Below, piece after piece: positions 55,180 through 64,000 of a stretch of DNA of 64,000 nucleotides (position 1 is its first letter; each line of letters opens with the position of its first letter). The notes under the pieces are model-generated. The model worked only from the letters and a program-made list of their open reading frames with translations. It made no database searches and was not told the origin of the DNA. Both the position numbers and the translations under genes were made by a program. The stretch spans positions 1,798,001-1,862,000 of the forward strand of contig NZ_CP028324.1 in the NCBI RefSeq assembly GCF_003028855.1, written 5' to 3'. The stretch is from Pseudoduganella armeniaca. Its GTDB lineage: Bacteria; Pseudomonadota; Gammaproteobacteria; Burkholderiales; Burkholderiaceae_D.

Positions 55180-57909
55180 TCAGGCGTCGCCGAACATCGC
55201 TTGCCATAGCGTGACCACGTTGGCCGCATGACTGGCGATGCGGCGTGGCTCGACCCGCGAAGGCTCACCCTGCAGGCGCAACTGGTGCTGCAGCTTGCGC
55301 ATCGCGCGGTAGGCATCGCCCACCTTGCCAGCGAGCTCGGCTTCGATCAGGCCCAGCTCGCCGCTGATGCGCAGCAGCGCGATATTGCCGACATTGCCCG
55401 TCAATTGCGGGTAACGCCCGGCATATTCCAGCACGAGATATTGCACGATGAACTCGATGTCGATCATGCCGCCTGCGTCCTGCTTCAGGTCGAACGTGTC
55501 CGGCCGGCTGGGCGAGGCGTCGTGCATCCTGCGGCGCATCGCCAGCACTTCGCGCTTCAGTTGTTCGCCCTGCACGCGCGGTGCGCGCAGCACTTCGCAG
55601 CGGATGCGCTCGAATTGCTCGCCGATCGCGGCATCGCCGGCGCAGAAGCGGGCGCGCGTCAGTGCCTGGTGTTCCCACACCCAGGCCGAGTTGTGCTGGT
55701 AGCGTTCGAACGCCTGCACGGACGAGACCAGCATGCCGCTGGCACCGTCCGGGCGCAGCGCCGTGTCGATGTCGAACAGGATGCCGGCCGACGTGTGCGA
55801 CGTCATCCACGTGATGAAGCGCTGCGCCAGCTTGGCGTACAGGCCGGGGGCGTCCTGGTCATCGTCGTCGAACAGGAAGATCACGTCGAGGTCGGACACA
55901 TAGCCCAGTTCCTTGCCGCCCAGCTTGCCGTACGCGATGACGGCGAAGCGCGGCACGTCGCGGTGCCGCTTCGCCACGGTGGACCAGGCCGTGCGCACGA
56001 CGGCCGCGACGATGACGTCCGCCAGCGCGGACAAGTGGTCGGCCAGCTTCTCCACCGTCAGGTCGCCGGCCAGGTCCTGCGCCAGCAGGTGGAACAGCTG
56101 GGCGTGGTGCACCTCGCGCAGGATGTCGAGCTGGCGCTCGGTATCGTCCGCCGCCACCGCCAGCTGGGCATCGAGGTCCTGCGCCAGCGCGACCGGGTCG
56201 AACACGGCGTTGCGGATGCGGTCGTCCAGCAGTTCGTCCAGCAGGATCGGGTGCTGGGTCAGGAACGTGGCGGCCCAGGCGCTGGCGTGCATCATCGCGA
56301 TCACGCGTTCCAAGGTGTGCGGGTATTCGGTCAGCAGCGACAGGTAGGCCGAGCGGCGTGCCACCGCCTCCAGGAAGTCGAGCAGCCGGCCCAGCGTGGC
56401 CAACTGGCTGCCGACGCCATTCTGCTCGGCGGCACGGACGATCAGCGGCAGCGCCGCATTGATGAGGGTGACGAGGCGCTGCCGGCTCGCTTCCGGCATC
56501 GACTGCAAGCGCGGCGCCTGCCAGGTGGCGACGAGGCGGCGCGCGGCGGCCGTCGGGTCGTCGTAGCCCAGCACGGTAAAGCGGGCCTCGATGGCTTCCA
56601 GGTTGTCCGGGTCGGCGCAGTCGGTGTCGTCCGCGCCGTCGTCGCCGCCCTTGTCGGCGAACATCGCGTCGAACTGCTCGGCCACGAAGCGCCGGTGCTC
56701 GTCCAGCCGGGCCAGCAGGGTATCGGTATCCGGCAGCCCCATCATGCGCGCGACGGTGGCGCGGTCGGTCTCGTTCGGCGGCAGCGTGTGGGTCTGCGCG
56801 TCCTCCAGGTATTGCAGGCGGTGCTCCAGGTTGCGCAGGAAGGTGTAGGACGCCAGCAGGCGCTCGACCAGCTCAAGCGCCATCAGGCCCTTGTCGGGCA
56901 ACTGGCGCAGCGTGGCGCGGGTGGAGCGGTCGCGCAGGCTGGGGTCACGGCCGCCGCGGATCAGCTGGAACACCTGGGCCAGGAACTCGATTTCGCGGAT
57001 GCCGCCGCGGCCCAGCTTGACGTTGTGGCTGCGGTCCGGGTGCAGCCGCTCCTGGCGGTTGACCTCGGCGCGGATCTGCGCGTGCATGTTGCGGATGGCG
57101 TCGATCACGCCGAAGTCCAGGTAGCGGCGGAAGCAGAATGGCCGCACGATGGCGTCCAGCGCGGCGATGTCCTCCGGCCGGCCCGTCACCGCGCGCGCCT
57201 TGACCCAGGCATAGCGCTCCCACTCGCGCCCCTGCACGATCAGGTACTGCTCGACCATGCCCAGGCTGGCCGCCAGCTGGCCGGAGCCGCCGTTCGGGCG
57301 CAGCGCCATATCGACGCGGAACGTGAAGCCATCCTCCGTGATCTCCGCGATGGCGGCGATCAGCTTCTTGCCCAGGCGAATGAAGTACTCGTGATTCGAC
57401 AGCACGCGCTGGCCCGGCGCCGTGGGCACCGTGTCGCCGTCTTCCGGATAGACGAAGATCAGGTCGATATCGGACGATACATTGAGTTCGAAGCCGCCCT
57501 GTTTGCCCATCGCCAGCACGATCAGCTGTTGTTCCTGGCCGGAATCGTGGCCGGTCGGCACGCCGTGGGCGGCGCGCATCTCCGCGTCCAGCTCGGCCAG
57601 GTGGCGGACGATGGCGAAGTCGGCCAGGCGGGTAACGGCGGTGACCACCTCGTCGAGATCGGCCCGGCCTTCCAGGTCGCGCCGGATCAGGCCGGCGATC
57701 AGCAGGTTGCGCAGGCGCCGCATGCCGCGCGCCAGCGGCAGCGGGGTACCACTGCCGTTGTCCCGTTCGCGTTCCAGCAGTGGCTCCAGGTCGGCTTGCG
57801 CCAGCGACGACTGCACCAGCGCATCGATGCGCTCCTGGCGGCCGGGCTCCGCGGCCAGCCAGCGTTGGTAAAAGCGGGAATCCTGGGCGGTGGCGGTCGG
57901 CACGGGCAT
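55180..57909 (-). CDS. glnE: Glutamine synthetase adenylyltransferase/adenylyl-removing enzyme
   Basis: A 909-residue bifunctional enzyme that adds or removes AMP on the GlnA tyrosine in response to PII. Two nucleotidyltransferase domains are visible: the N-terminal adenylyl-removing domain with GKQGGFELNVSSDIDLIFVYPE near 157-178 and the C-terminal adenylylating domain with GKLGGKELGYVSDLDVIFLFDDD near 658-680. RGGIREIEFLAQ and GGMIDIEFIVQYLVL follow each, as in the family. The start at 57909 gives the family length; a 42-residue upstream extension is unlikely. It is divergent from yhdP. Confidence 0.96.
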   Translation of the reverse strand: MPVPTATAQDSRFYQRWLAAEPGRQERIDALVQSSLAQADLEPLLERERDNGSGTPLPLARGMRRLRNLLIAGLIRRDLEGRADLDEVVTAVTRLADFAIVRHLAELDAEMRAAHGVPTGHDSGQEQQLIVLAMGKQGGFELNVSSDIDLIFVYPEDGDTVPTAPGQRVLSNHEYFIRLGKKLIAAIAEITEDGFTFRVDMALRPNGGSGQLAASLGMVEQYLIVQGREWERYAWVKARAVTGRPEDIAALDAIVRPFCFRRYLDFGVIDAIRNMHAQIRAEVNRQERLHPDRSHNVKLGRGGIREIEFLAQVFQLIRGGRDPSLRDRSTRATLRQLPDKGLMALELVERLLASYTFLRNLEHRLQYLEDAQTHTLPPNETDRATVARMMGLPDTDTLLARLDEHRRFVAEQFDAMFADKGGDDGADDTDCADPDNLEAIEARFTVLGYDDPTAAARRLVATWQAPRLQSMPEASRQRLVTLINAALPLIVRAAEQNGVGSQLATLGRLLDFLEAVARRSAYLSLLTEYPHTLERVIAMMHASAWAATFLTQHPILLDELLDDRIRNAVFDPVALAQDLDAQLAVAADDTERQLDILREVHHAQLFHLLAQDLAGDLTVEKLADHLSALADVIVAAVVRTAWSTVAKRHRDVPRFAVIAYGKLGGKELGYVSDLDVIFLFDDDDQDAPGLYAKLAQRFITWMTSHTSAGILFDIDTALRPDGASGMLVSSVQAFERYQHNSAWVWEHQALTRARFCAGDAAIGEQFERIRCEVLRAPRVQGEQLKREVLAMRRRMHDASPSRPDTFDLKQDAGGMIDIEFIVQYLVLEYAGRYPQLTGNVGNIALLRISGELGLIEAELAGKVGDAYRAMRKLQHQLRLQGEPSRVEPRRIASHAANVVTLWQAMFGDA

Positions 57910-58095
57910 GGGCGGCTTTATGGAAATGAATGTCGTAAATATATCGTAACGTTCTGTAAGAGAATGCGTTACGGAACTTAGTGTAACCGGCCCTTGCGGT
58001 AGAATGTGGCCGCTGGCCGCAGGGCCACTGCGCAAGTTGCATACGCAGGTGAGAACATTTTACGCCGGGCATCCGGCCAGGCCCGGGGTAATGAA

Positions 58096-61000
58096 GTGTT
58101 GACGGAAAAATCGGCAGAAGACAAGTTGGCGCCCGGGCCATCGCAGCGGGAGGCGCAGGAGGCTGCACATGAGCCGCCGCTGGTGGCGCGCTGGCACCGC
58201 CTGCAAGCGGCCTACCGCCTGTGCAACCGCGCCAGCCACCACCTGCTGGGCTTCACGTTGAAGCTGGCGCTGGGGCTGTACTTCCTGTTCGCCATCGTGT
58301 TCCTGGTGTTGCGCTGGGCCGTGCTGCCCCAGATCGACAACTACAAGGGCGATATCGAGCGCCTGGCCAGCCGCGCCGTCGGCAATCCCGTCACCATCGA
58401 CCGCATCTACGCCTCCTGGTCCGGGCTGCGCCCGAACCTGTTCCTGGGCGACGTGGTACTGCGCGACCGCGACGGCCGCCAGGCCCTGCGCCTGCCCAGT
58501 GTCTCGGCCACGTTGTCGTGGTGGAGCCTGGCCACGCTGGACGCGCGCTTCGAATCCATCGAGCTGATCCGGCCGAACCTGCAGGTCTCGCGCACGGCCG
58601 ACGGCCGCCTGTACGTGGCCGGCATCTTCGTCGACCTGAACAAGAAGGATGACGGCCGCGGCTCCGAATGGGTGCTGGGCCAGCGCGAGATCATCATCCG
58701 CGAAGGCCGGCTGGAATGGCTGGACGCCCAGCGCGGCACGCCGCCGCTAGTGCTGCAGAACATGAACCTGATGCTGCGCAACCAGTGGCGCCGCCACCAG
58801 TTCGCCGTGCACGCCACGGCCACGGCGGGCGCACGCGACACGCTCGACCTGCGCGCCGATTTCTCCCATCCGGCCTTCACCCGCCGTGTTTCGGACGTGC
58901 GCCAGTGGCAGGGCACGATCTATGCCGCCGTCGGCGGCAACGACCTGGCTGCCTGGCAACCCTACAACCCCTTCGGCGACGGCGCGCCGGCCCGGCTGCA
59001 ATCGGGCCGCGGCAGCCTGCGCGCCTGGCTCGACATCGACCACAGCCGCCTGTACGGCGTGACGGCGGACGTCAACCTGGAAGACGTGCGCGCCACCCTC
59101 GGCCGCGACCTGCCGGCGCTGGACGTGGCGGCCTTGCGCGGCCGCATCGCCTTCGCCGAGGACAAGCCGCCGCGCAACCGCCGGCGCGACCTCGCGGCCG
59201 TACCGTTCGGCGCGCTGGGCCACAGCGCCAGCGTGACGGGTTTCACCTTGCGTACGCGCGACGGCATCGTGCTGGCGCCAACCACGCTGGCCGAGCGCTA
59301 CGTGCCGGCCTCGGGCAAGCAACCGGCACGCACCGAAGTGACGGCCCGCTCGCTGGACCTGGGCATGGTGGCCGCGCTGGCGACCCGGCTGCCGCTGGCG
59401 CCGGCCCAGCGCACGCTGCTGGGCGAGCTGGCGCCGCGCGGGCGCGTGCTCGACCTGGACGCGCGCTGGCAGGGCCCCGCCAGCGCGCCGAAGGCATGGC
59501 GCGTCAAGGCCGACCTGGCCGACCTGGGCATGAATCCGCTGGCGGCACGCGCGGCCACGGCCGGCATGGGCAAGCTGCCGGCGCTGCCCGGTTTCGAGCA
59601 CCTGTCCGGCAGCATCGACGCGGGCGCAGAGGGCGGCAGCGTACGCCTGGATGCGCCCAACCTGGTCTTGCGCATGCCGGCCTGGCTGGCGGAACCGGCA
59701 TTGGCGTTCCAGCAGTTCAAGCTGAAGGCCGCCTGGAGCCATGACGACAAGACCACGCGCATCGACGTGGACGACTTCAGCTTCGACCAGGACGGCCTGA
59801 CGGGCTCGCTCAAGGGCCGCCACGTACTGGACGGCAGCGGCCCCGGCACGGCGGACTTCACGGGCAAGCTGGACGGTTTCGTCGTCAACCGCATCGGCCG
59901 CTACCTGCCGCTGGCCACGCCGGAGCACCTGCACCACTGGCTGACGGGCGCGCTGGAAGCCGGCACCGCCACCGACGCCACGCTGCGCCTGCGCGGCGAC
60001 CTGGCCCATTTCCCGTTCGCGGCCGGCACGCCGGACGCGGACAAGGGCGAGTTCCGCGTTGCCGGCCGGCTCGTCGATGCCAAGCTCAACTATGAACCGG
60101 GCGTGTTCGGCAAGGACGGCAAGGCGCCGCTGTGGCCGCAGGCCGAGCAGATCCGCGGCACGTTCGCGTTCGACCGCGCCAGCATGGAGATCAAGGCGGA
60201 CACGGCGAAAACCGGCAACGTCGCGCTGCACAACGTCAAGGCCACAATCGCCGACCTGGTCCACCACGACAGCATCCTGGAAATCGACGGCAGCGCGCTC
60301 GGGGCCATGCAGGACTACCTGCGCTACGTGGCCAACAGCCCCGTGCTGGAATGGATCGGCCACTTTACCGACCAGACCACGGCCACCGGCAACGCCAAGC
60401 TGGGCCTGAAGCTGAGCCTGCCGCTGGCGCGCCTGCGCGAAAGCAAGGTCCAGGGCACCCTGGCCCTGCAAGGCAACGACGTGGTGCTGTGGCACGACAT
60501 GCCGCCGGTGCTGCTGGCCACCGGCAAGATCGAATTCAACGAACACGGCGTCAATCTGAACGGCCTGAACGGCACCCTGCTGGGCGGCCAGCTGACGGTT
60601 GCCGGCGGCACCCAGCGCGACGGCACCATCCAGGTGCGGATCGGCGGCAACGTCACGGCCGACGGGCTGCGTCGCACGTACCCGACCGCCGTCATGCAGA
60701 AGCTGGCCGAACGCTTTGCCGGCGGCACGCGCTACAACGGCGTCATCACGGCCGCCAATCACCAGTACCAGGTATTCGTCGAGTCCGCGCTGACGGGCGT
60801 GGCGCTGGACTTCCCGGCGCCTCTGGCCAAGCCCGCAGCCGATGCGCTGCCGCTGCACTTCGTGCTGAACGGCGGCGCCGCCAACGACGCTGGCCAGGCA
60901 CACGACGAGATCCGTATCACCCTGGGCAGCGCGATCGAAGCGCGCTACCAGCGCCAGCGCCAGGACAAGGGCCCGTGGCAACTGGTGCGCGGCGGCATCG

Positions 61001-62277
61001 GCCTGAACGTGCCGGCGCCGCAGCCGGACAGCGGCATGGCGCTGCATGCCAGCGTCAAGTCGCTCAACGTGGACGACTGGATCGGCCTGGTGAGCACGGT
61101 GACGGAAGCGGCCGGCCCGCACGGCGCCGCCGGCGCGGACGAGGGCCCGGGCCTGGCGCAGTACGTGGCGGCCGACCTGCTGGCCGCGCGCGCCGACGAG
61201 CTGACGATTGCCGGCCGCAAGGTCAACGACGTCGTGGTCGGCCTGACCCACCGCAACGGCGCCTGGCAGGCCAACGTCGATTCGCGCCAGGCCAACGGCT
61301 ACGTCACGTGGAACGAGTCGCCCACCGGGCGCGGCCTGGGCAAGGTGACGGCGCGGCTGTCCAGCCTGCTGATCCCGGAATCGGCCGCCGGCGACGTCAA
61401 GGACCTGCTGGAAAAATCCGCCTCGGCCAGTGCGCCGGCGATTCCCGCGCTCGACATCGTGGCCGACCGCTTCGAACTGTTCAACCGCCAGCTGGGCCGC
61501 ATGGAATTGCAGGCCTATAACGCACTGATCACCTCGTCGCGCGAGTGGCGCGTGTCGAAGCTGACCCTGGAGAACCCGGACGGGGTGCTGCACGGCACCG
61601 GGCGTTGGGTCAGCCGTAACGGCAAACATGACTCATCGCTCAACTTCAGCCTGGACATCATCGACGCGGGCAAGCTGCTGGATCGCTTCGGCTTCGCCGA
61701 CACGCTCAAGAACGGCAAGGGCAAGCTGTCCGGCGACATCTCGTGGAAGGGCTTGCCGTATGCGCTGGACATCCCCACCTTGTCCGGCAAGCTCGTCATG
61801 AGTGTCGAGAAGGGCCAGTTCCTGAAGCAGGACCCGGGCGCCGCCAAGCTGTTGGGCGTACTCAGCCTGCAAACCCTGCCGCGCCTGCTGAAATTCGACT
61901 TCCACGACGTGTTTGCCGAAGGCCTGGCGTTCGACGGCATCAGCGCCACGGCCCAGATCGAGCGCGGCATCGCGAAAACGGATAATCTCAAGATGCATGG
62001 GGTGCAGGCGACCGTGCTGATGTCCGGCAGCGCCGACATCGCCAACGAATCGACCAACCTGCACGTCGTCGTGATCCCGCAGGTGAACCTGGGCACGGCG
62101 CCGCTGGTGTATGCGCTGGCCGTGAATCCCGTGATCGGGCTGGGCAGTTACCTGGCCCAGCTGTTCCTGTCGGCGCCGGTCATGAAGGCGCTGACCTACC
62201 AGATGCAGGTGACGGGGCCGTGGAAGGCGCCCGTCATCACCAAGCTCGATGCCGAGCAGCCGGTTCGTTCTCAATAA
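58096..62277 (+). CDS. yhdP: YhdP/AsmA-like envelope lipid-transport protein
   Basis: A protein of about 1393 residues. One N-terminal membrane helix (about 47-72, LGLYFLFAIVFLVLRWAVLPQI) is followed by a very long periplasmic region of repeated beta-strands as in DUF3971/AsmA2 proteins (DNYKGDIERLASRAVGNPVTIDRI; C-terminal LDIIDAGKLLDRFGFADTLKNGKGKLSGDISWKG). YhdP-like proteins bridge inner and outer membranes and move phospholipids. No ATG fits; GTG at 58096 (or TTG 58099) after GGGGTAA is the best start, before ATG-less upstream sequence. It leads the conserved yhdP-nitrilase-tldD order. Confidence 0.9.
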   Translation: MLTEKSAEDKLAPGPSQREAQEAAHEPPLVARWHRLQAAYRLCNRASHHLLGFTLKLALGLYFLFAIVFLVLRWAVLPQIDNYKGDIERLASRAVGNPVTIDRIYASWSGLRPNLFLGDVVLRDRDGRQALRLPSVSATLSWWSLATLDARFESIELIRPNLQVSRTADGRLYVAGIFVDLNKKDDGRGSEWVLGQREIIIREGRLEWLDAQRGTPPLVLQNMNLMLRNQWRRHQFAVHATATAGARDTLDLRADFSHPAFTRRVSDVRQWQGTIYAAVGGNDLAAWQPYNPFGDGAPARLQSGRGSLRAWLDIDHSRLYGVTADVNLEDVRATLGRDLPALDVAALRGRIAFAEDKPPRNRRRDLAAVPFGALGHSASVTGFTLRTRDGIVLAPTTLAERYVPASGKQPARTEVTARSLDLGMVAALATRLPLAPAQRTLLGELAPRGRVLDLDARWQGPASAPKAWRVKADLADLGMNPLAARAATAGMGKLPALPGFEHLSGSIDAGAEGGSVRLDAPNLVLRMPAWLAEPALAFQQFKLKAAWSHDDKTTRIDVDDFSFDQDGLTGSLKGRHVLDGSGPGTADFTGKLDGFVVNRIGRYLPLATPEHLHHWLTGALEAGTATDATLRLRGDLAHFPFAAGTPDADKGEFRVAGRLVDAKLNYEPGVFGKDGKAPLWPQAEQIRGTFAFDRASMEIKADTAKTGNVALHNVKATIADLVHHDSILEIDGSALGAMQDYLRYVANSPVLEWIGHFTDQTTATGNAKLGLKLSLPLARLRESKVQGTLALQGNDVVLWHDMPPVLLATGKIEFNEHGVNLNGLNGTLLGGQLTVAGGTQRDGTIQVRIGGNVTADGLRRTYPTAVMQKLAERFAGGTRYNGVITAANHQYQVFVESALTGVALDFPAPLAKPAADALPLHFVLNGGAANDAGQAHDEIRITLGSAIEARYQRQRQDKGPWQLVRGGIGLNVPAPQPDSGMALHASVKSLNVDDWIGLVSTVTEAAGPHGAAGADEGPGLAQYVAADLLAARADELTIAGRKVNDVVVGLTHRNGAWQANVDSRQANGYVTWNESPTGRGLGKVTARLSSLLIPESAAGDVKDLLEKSASASAPAIPALDIVADRFELFNRQLGRMELQAYNALITSSREWRVSKLTLENPDGVLHGTGRWVSRNGKHDSSLNFSLDIIDAGKLLDRFGFADTLKNGKGKLSGDISWKGLPYALDIPTLSGKLVMSVEKGQFLKQDPGAAKLLGVLSLQTLPRLLKFDFHDVFAEGLAFDGISATAQIERGIAKTDNLKMHGVQATVLMSGSADIANESTNLHVVVIPQVNLGTAPLVYALAVNPVIGLGSYLAQLFLSAPVMKALTYQMQVTGPWKAPVITKLDAEQPVRSQ

Positions 62278-62286
62278 GGAGCATTG

Positions 62287-63084
62287 ATGACTATCGTTGC
62301 CGCCGTACAAATGGTCTCCACGCCGGTGGTGGAGGAAAACCTGGCCACGGCCGCCCGCCTGGTGGCCGAAGCCGCCGCCCGGGGCGCCAAGCTGGTGCTG
62401 TTGCCGGAATACTGGCCCATCATGGGCATGAGCGACAGCGACAAGGTCGGCAAGGCCGAGCCATTGGGTACCGGCCTGATCCAGACCGCGATGGCGATGA
62501 TGGCGCGCGAGCACGGCATCTGGCTGCTGGGCGGCACCTTGCCGCTGGCGAGCAGCGATCCGGCAAAAGTCATCAACACGACGCTGGTGTACGACCCGGA
62601 AGGCCGCCATGTGGGGCGCTACGACAAGATCCACCTGTTCGGCTTCACCAAGGGCAGCGAGTCGTACAACGAATCGCGCACCATCGTGCCGGGGCGCGCC
62701 GTGGGCACGGTCGAGACGACGGTGGGCAAGGTCGGCATGTCGGTCTGCTACGACCTGCGCTTCCCGGAACTGTACCGCGCGATGGGCCCGGTCAACCTGA
62801 TCGTGGTGCCGGCAGCGTTCACCTACACGACCGGCCGCGCCCATTGGGAAATCCTGCTGCGCGCGCGTGCCATCGAGAACCAGTGCTATGTGCTGGCGGC
62901 GGCGCAGGGCGGCGAGCATGTCAACGGCCGCCGCACCTGGGGCCACAGCATGCTGGTCGATCCGTGGGGCGAGGTGAAGGCGGTGCTGGCCGAAGGCGAG
63001 GGTGTGATCCATGGCGAGCTGGACCTGACCTACCTGGACGGCGTGCGCGAAAGCCTGCCGGCACTGAAGCACCGGACGATGTAA
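62287..63084 (+). CDS. Carbon-nitrogen hydrolase (Nit1/deaminated glutathione amidase-like)
   Basis: A 265-residue nitrilase-superfamily enzyme with the catalytic triad Glu41 (LLPEYW), Lys114 (RYDKIHLF) and Cys154 (VCYDLRFPE). These motifs and the C-terminal RRTWGHSMLVDPWGE match the Nit1/Nit2 branch, whose members hydrolyse deaminated glutathione as metabolite repair. AAGGAG stands before the ATG at 62287. It follows yhdP by nine bases and precedes tldD, a conserved operon order. Substrate is inferred from the family. Confidence 0.9.
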   Translation: MTIVAAVQMVSTPVVEENLATAARLVAEAAARGAKLVLLPEYWPIMGMSDSDKVGKAEPLGTGLIQTAMAMMAREHGIWLLGGTLPLASSDPAKVINTTLVYDPEGRHVGRYDKIHLFGFTKGSESYNESRTIVPGRAVGTVETTVGKVGMSVCYDLRFPELYRAMGPVNLIVVPAAFTYTTGRAHWEILLRARAIENQCYVLAAAQGGEHVNGRRTWGHSMLVDPWGEVKAVLAEGEGVIHGELDLTYLDGVRESLPALKHRTM

Positions 63085-63135
63085 AGCGGCGCAATCCACT
63101 ACAATGACGTCAAAAGCAACCGTAGAAAGAGCACC

Positions 63136-64000
63136 ATGAAACCATTCGAACCGAACCTGTCTTCGCTGGCGCTGGCCCGCGACGTGCTGCTGACCCCGTT
63201 CGGGCTGGACGAGGGCAAGCTGATCAAGACGCTGGGCACGATGTTCACCCACAAGGTCGACTACGCCGACCTGTATTTCCAGTTCACCAAGAACGAGGGC
63301 TGGAGCCTGGAAGAGGGCATCGTCAAGACGGGCAGCTTCTCGATCGACCAGGGCGTCGGCGTGCGTGCCGTGTCCGGCGAGAAGACGGCGTTCTCGTACT
63401 CGGACGAGATTTCGGAAGCGGCGCTGCTGGACGCGGCCGCGGCCACGCGCACGATCGCGCGCGCAGGCGCCGGCAAGATCAAGGTGGCCGGCAGCATGAC
63501 GCCGGTCGGCGGCCGCTCGCTGTACCTGCCGCATGACCCGCTCAACTCGCTGGATGCGGCGGAGAAGGTCAAGCTGCTCGAGCGCGTGGAAAAAATCGCC
63601 CGCGCCAAGGACCCCCGCGTGGTGCAGGTGATGGCGGGCCTGGCCGGCGAATACGACGTGGTGCTGGTGGTGCGCAGCGACGGCGTGCTGGCGGCGGACA
63701 TCCGCCCGCTGGTGCGCGTGTCGGTGACGGTCATCGTCGAGCAGAACGGCCGGCGCGAGATGGGCTCGTCCGGCGGCGGCGGGCGCTACGACTACAACTA
63801 CTTTACCGACGAGCTGCTGCAGCAGTACGCCGAAGACGCCGTCAAGGGCGCGCTGGTGAACCTGGATTCGCGCCCGGCCCCGGCCGGCCCGATGACGGTC
63901 GTGCTGGGTCCGGGCTGGCCCGGCATCCTGCTGCACGAGGCGATCGGCCACGGCCTGGAAGGCGACTTCAACCGCAAAGGCTCGTCCACGTTCTCCGGCC
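63136..64000 (+). CDS. tldD: Metalloprotease TldD (3' partial)
   Basis: The first 288 residues of a protein normally about 480 long; the gene runs off the window. It has the TldD/PmbA N-terminal fold (GVGVRAVSGEKTAFSYSDEISEAAL) and the zinc motif HEAIGH (His267, Glu268, His272), followed by GLEGDFNRKGSS. TldD with its partner TldE forms a protease that matures modified peptides and degrades unfolded short peptides. It starts 51 bp after the nitrilase gene, in the usual operon. Confidence 0.95.
   Translation, partial: MKPFEPNLSSLALARDVLLTPFGLDEGKLIKTLGTMFTHKVDYADLYFQFTKNEGWSLEEGIVKTGSFSIDQGVGVRAVSGEKTAFSYSDEISEAALLDAAAATRTIARAGAGKIKVAGSMTPVGGRSLYLPHDPLNSLDAAEKVKLLERVEKIARAKDPRVVQVMAGLAGEYDVVLVVRSDGVLAADIRPLVRVSVTVIVEQNGRREMGSSGGGGRYDYNYFTDELLQQYAEDAVKGALVNLDSRPAPAGPMTVVLGPGWPGILLHEAIGHGLEGDFNRKGSSTFSG

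Noticed and set aside
55228..57981. 917-codon open frame opposite glnE, and similar long antisense frames opposite the TonB receptors, tkt, yhdP and tldD
   Set aside because: These mirror real genes in very GC-rich DNA; their translations are rich in Arg, His, Ala and Val with no domain motifs, and the opposite strand has clear family signatures.

Overview
The window is about 64 kb of high-GC (roughly two-thirds G+C) betaproteobacterial chromosome. Gene content points to Oxalobacteraceae of the Massilia/Duganella/Pseudoduganella group: intracellular PHB depolymerase and a PHA-granule protein, a 7Fe ferredoxin next to a thioredoxin-reductase-like ferredoxin:NADP reductase, nth-rsxB, a glnA-DUF4124-ntrB-ntrC cluster, yhdP-nitrilase-tldD, and several large TonB-dependent receptors. 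The genus is an inference from gene content; no rRNA is present. I see no tRNA, rRNA, CRISPR array, insertion sequence, integrase or prophage, so this looks like core chromosome.

Layout. 1-3.5 kb: 3' part of a large SF1 helicase with a C-terminal endonuclease-like domain. 3.6-10.1 kb: GntR regulator, ispB, divergent rplU-rpmA-obgE-proB, then nth-rsxB. 10.3-18.5 kb: periplasmic binding protein, phaZ, ferredoxin reductase and ferredoxin, an M4-like metallopeptidase overlapping a probable emfourin-type inhibitor gene, a Na+/H+ antiporter, PHA protein, acyl-CoA-binding protein, HU. 18.8-25 kb: orphan anti-sigma-like protein, lipoprotein-FKBP pair, then a tight five-gene plus-strand cluster (beta-propeller, frameshifted polysaccharide deacetylase, sterol-desaturase-like protein, EI24 protein, CinA/MoaB-like protein). 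25-32.5 kb: class A PBP-like protein, membrane-anchored TAXI binding protein, TonB receptor. 32.8-41 kb: rhodanese, glnA with a sigma-54 promoter and two NtrC-like sites, DUF4124 protein, ntrB, ntrC, corA, flavoprotein. 41-55 kb: TonB receptor behind a long AT-richer leader, rsmE, tkt, gap, and two further TonB receptors, one frameshifted. 55-64 kb: glnE, then yhdP-nitrilase-tldD, running off the window.

Themes. Nitrogen control is well represented: glnA makes glutamine synthetase, ntrBC senses nitrogen status and probably drives the glnA promoter, and glnE adenylylates the enzyme. PHA metabolism appears as phaZ and the granule-associated protein. The most striking non-coding signal is a family of long, mostly perfect hairpins. 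They share an outer arm such as GGGGACAGGCACC but have different paired cores, and every one lies just downstream of a stop codon, mostly between convergent genes. Two genes (polysaccharide deacetylase, TonB receptor) carry single-base frameshifts that may be real or assembly errors. The most system-like protein finding is the overlapping metallopeptidase/emfourin pair.
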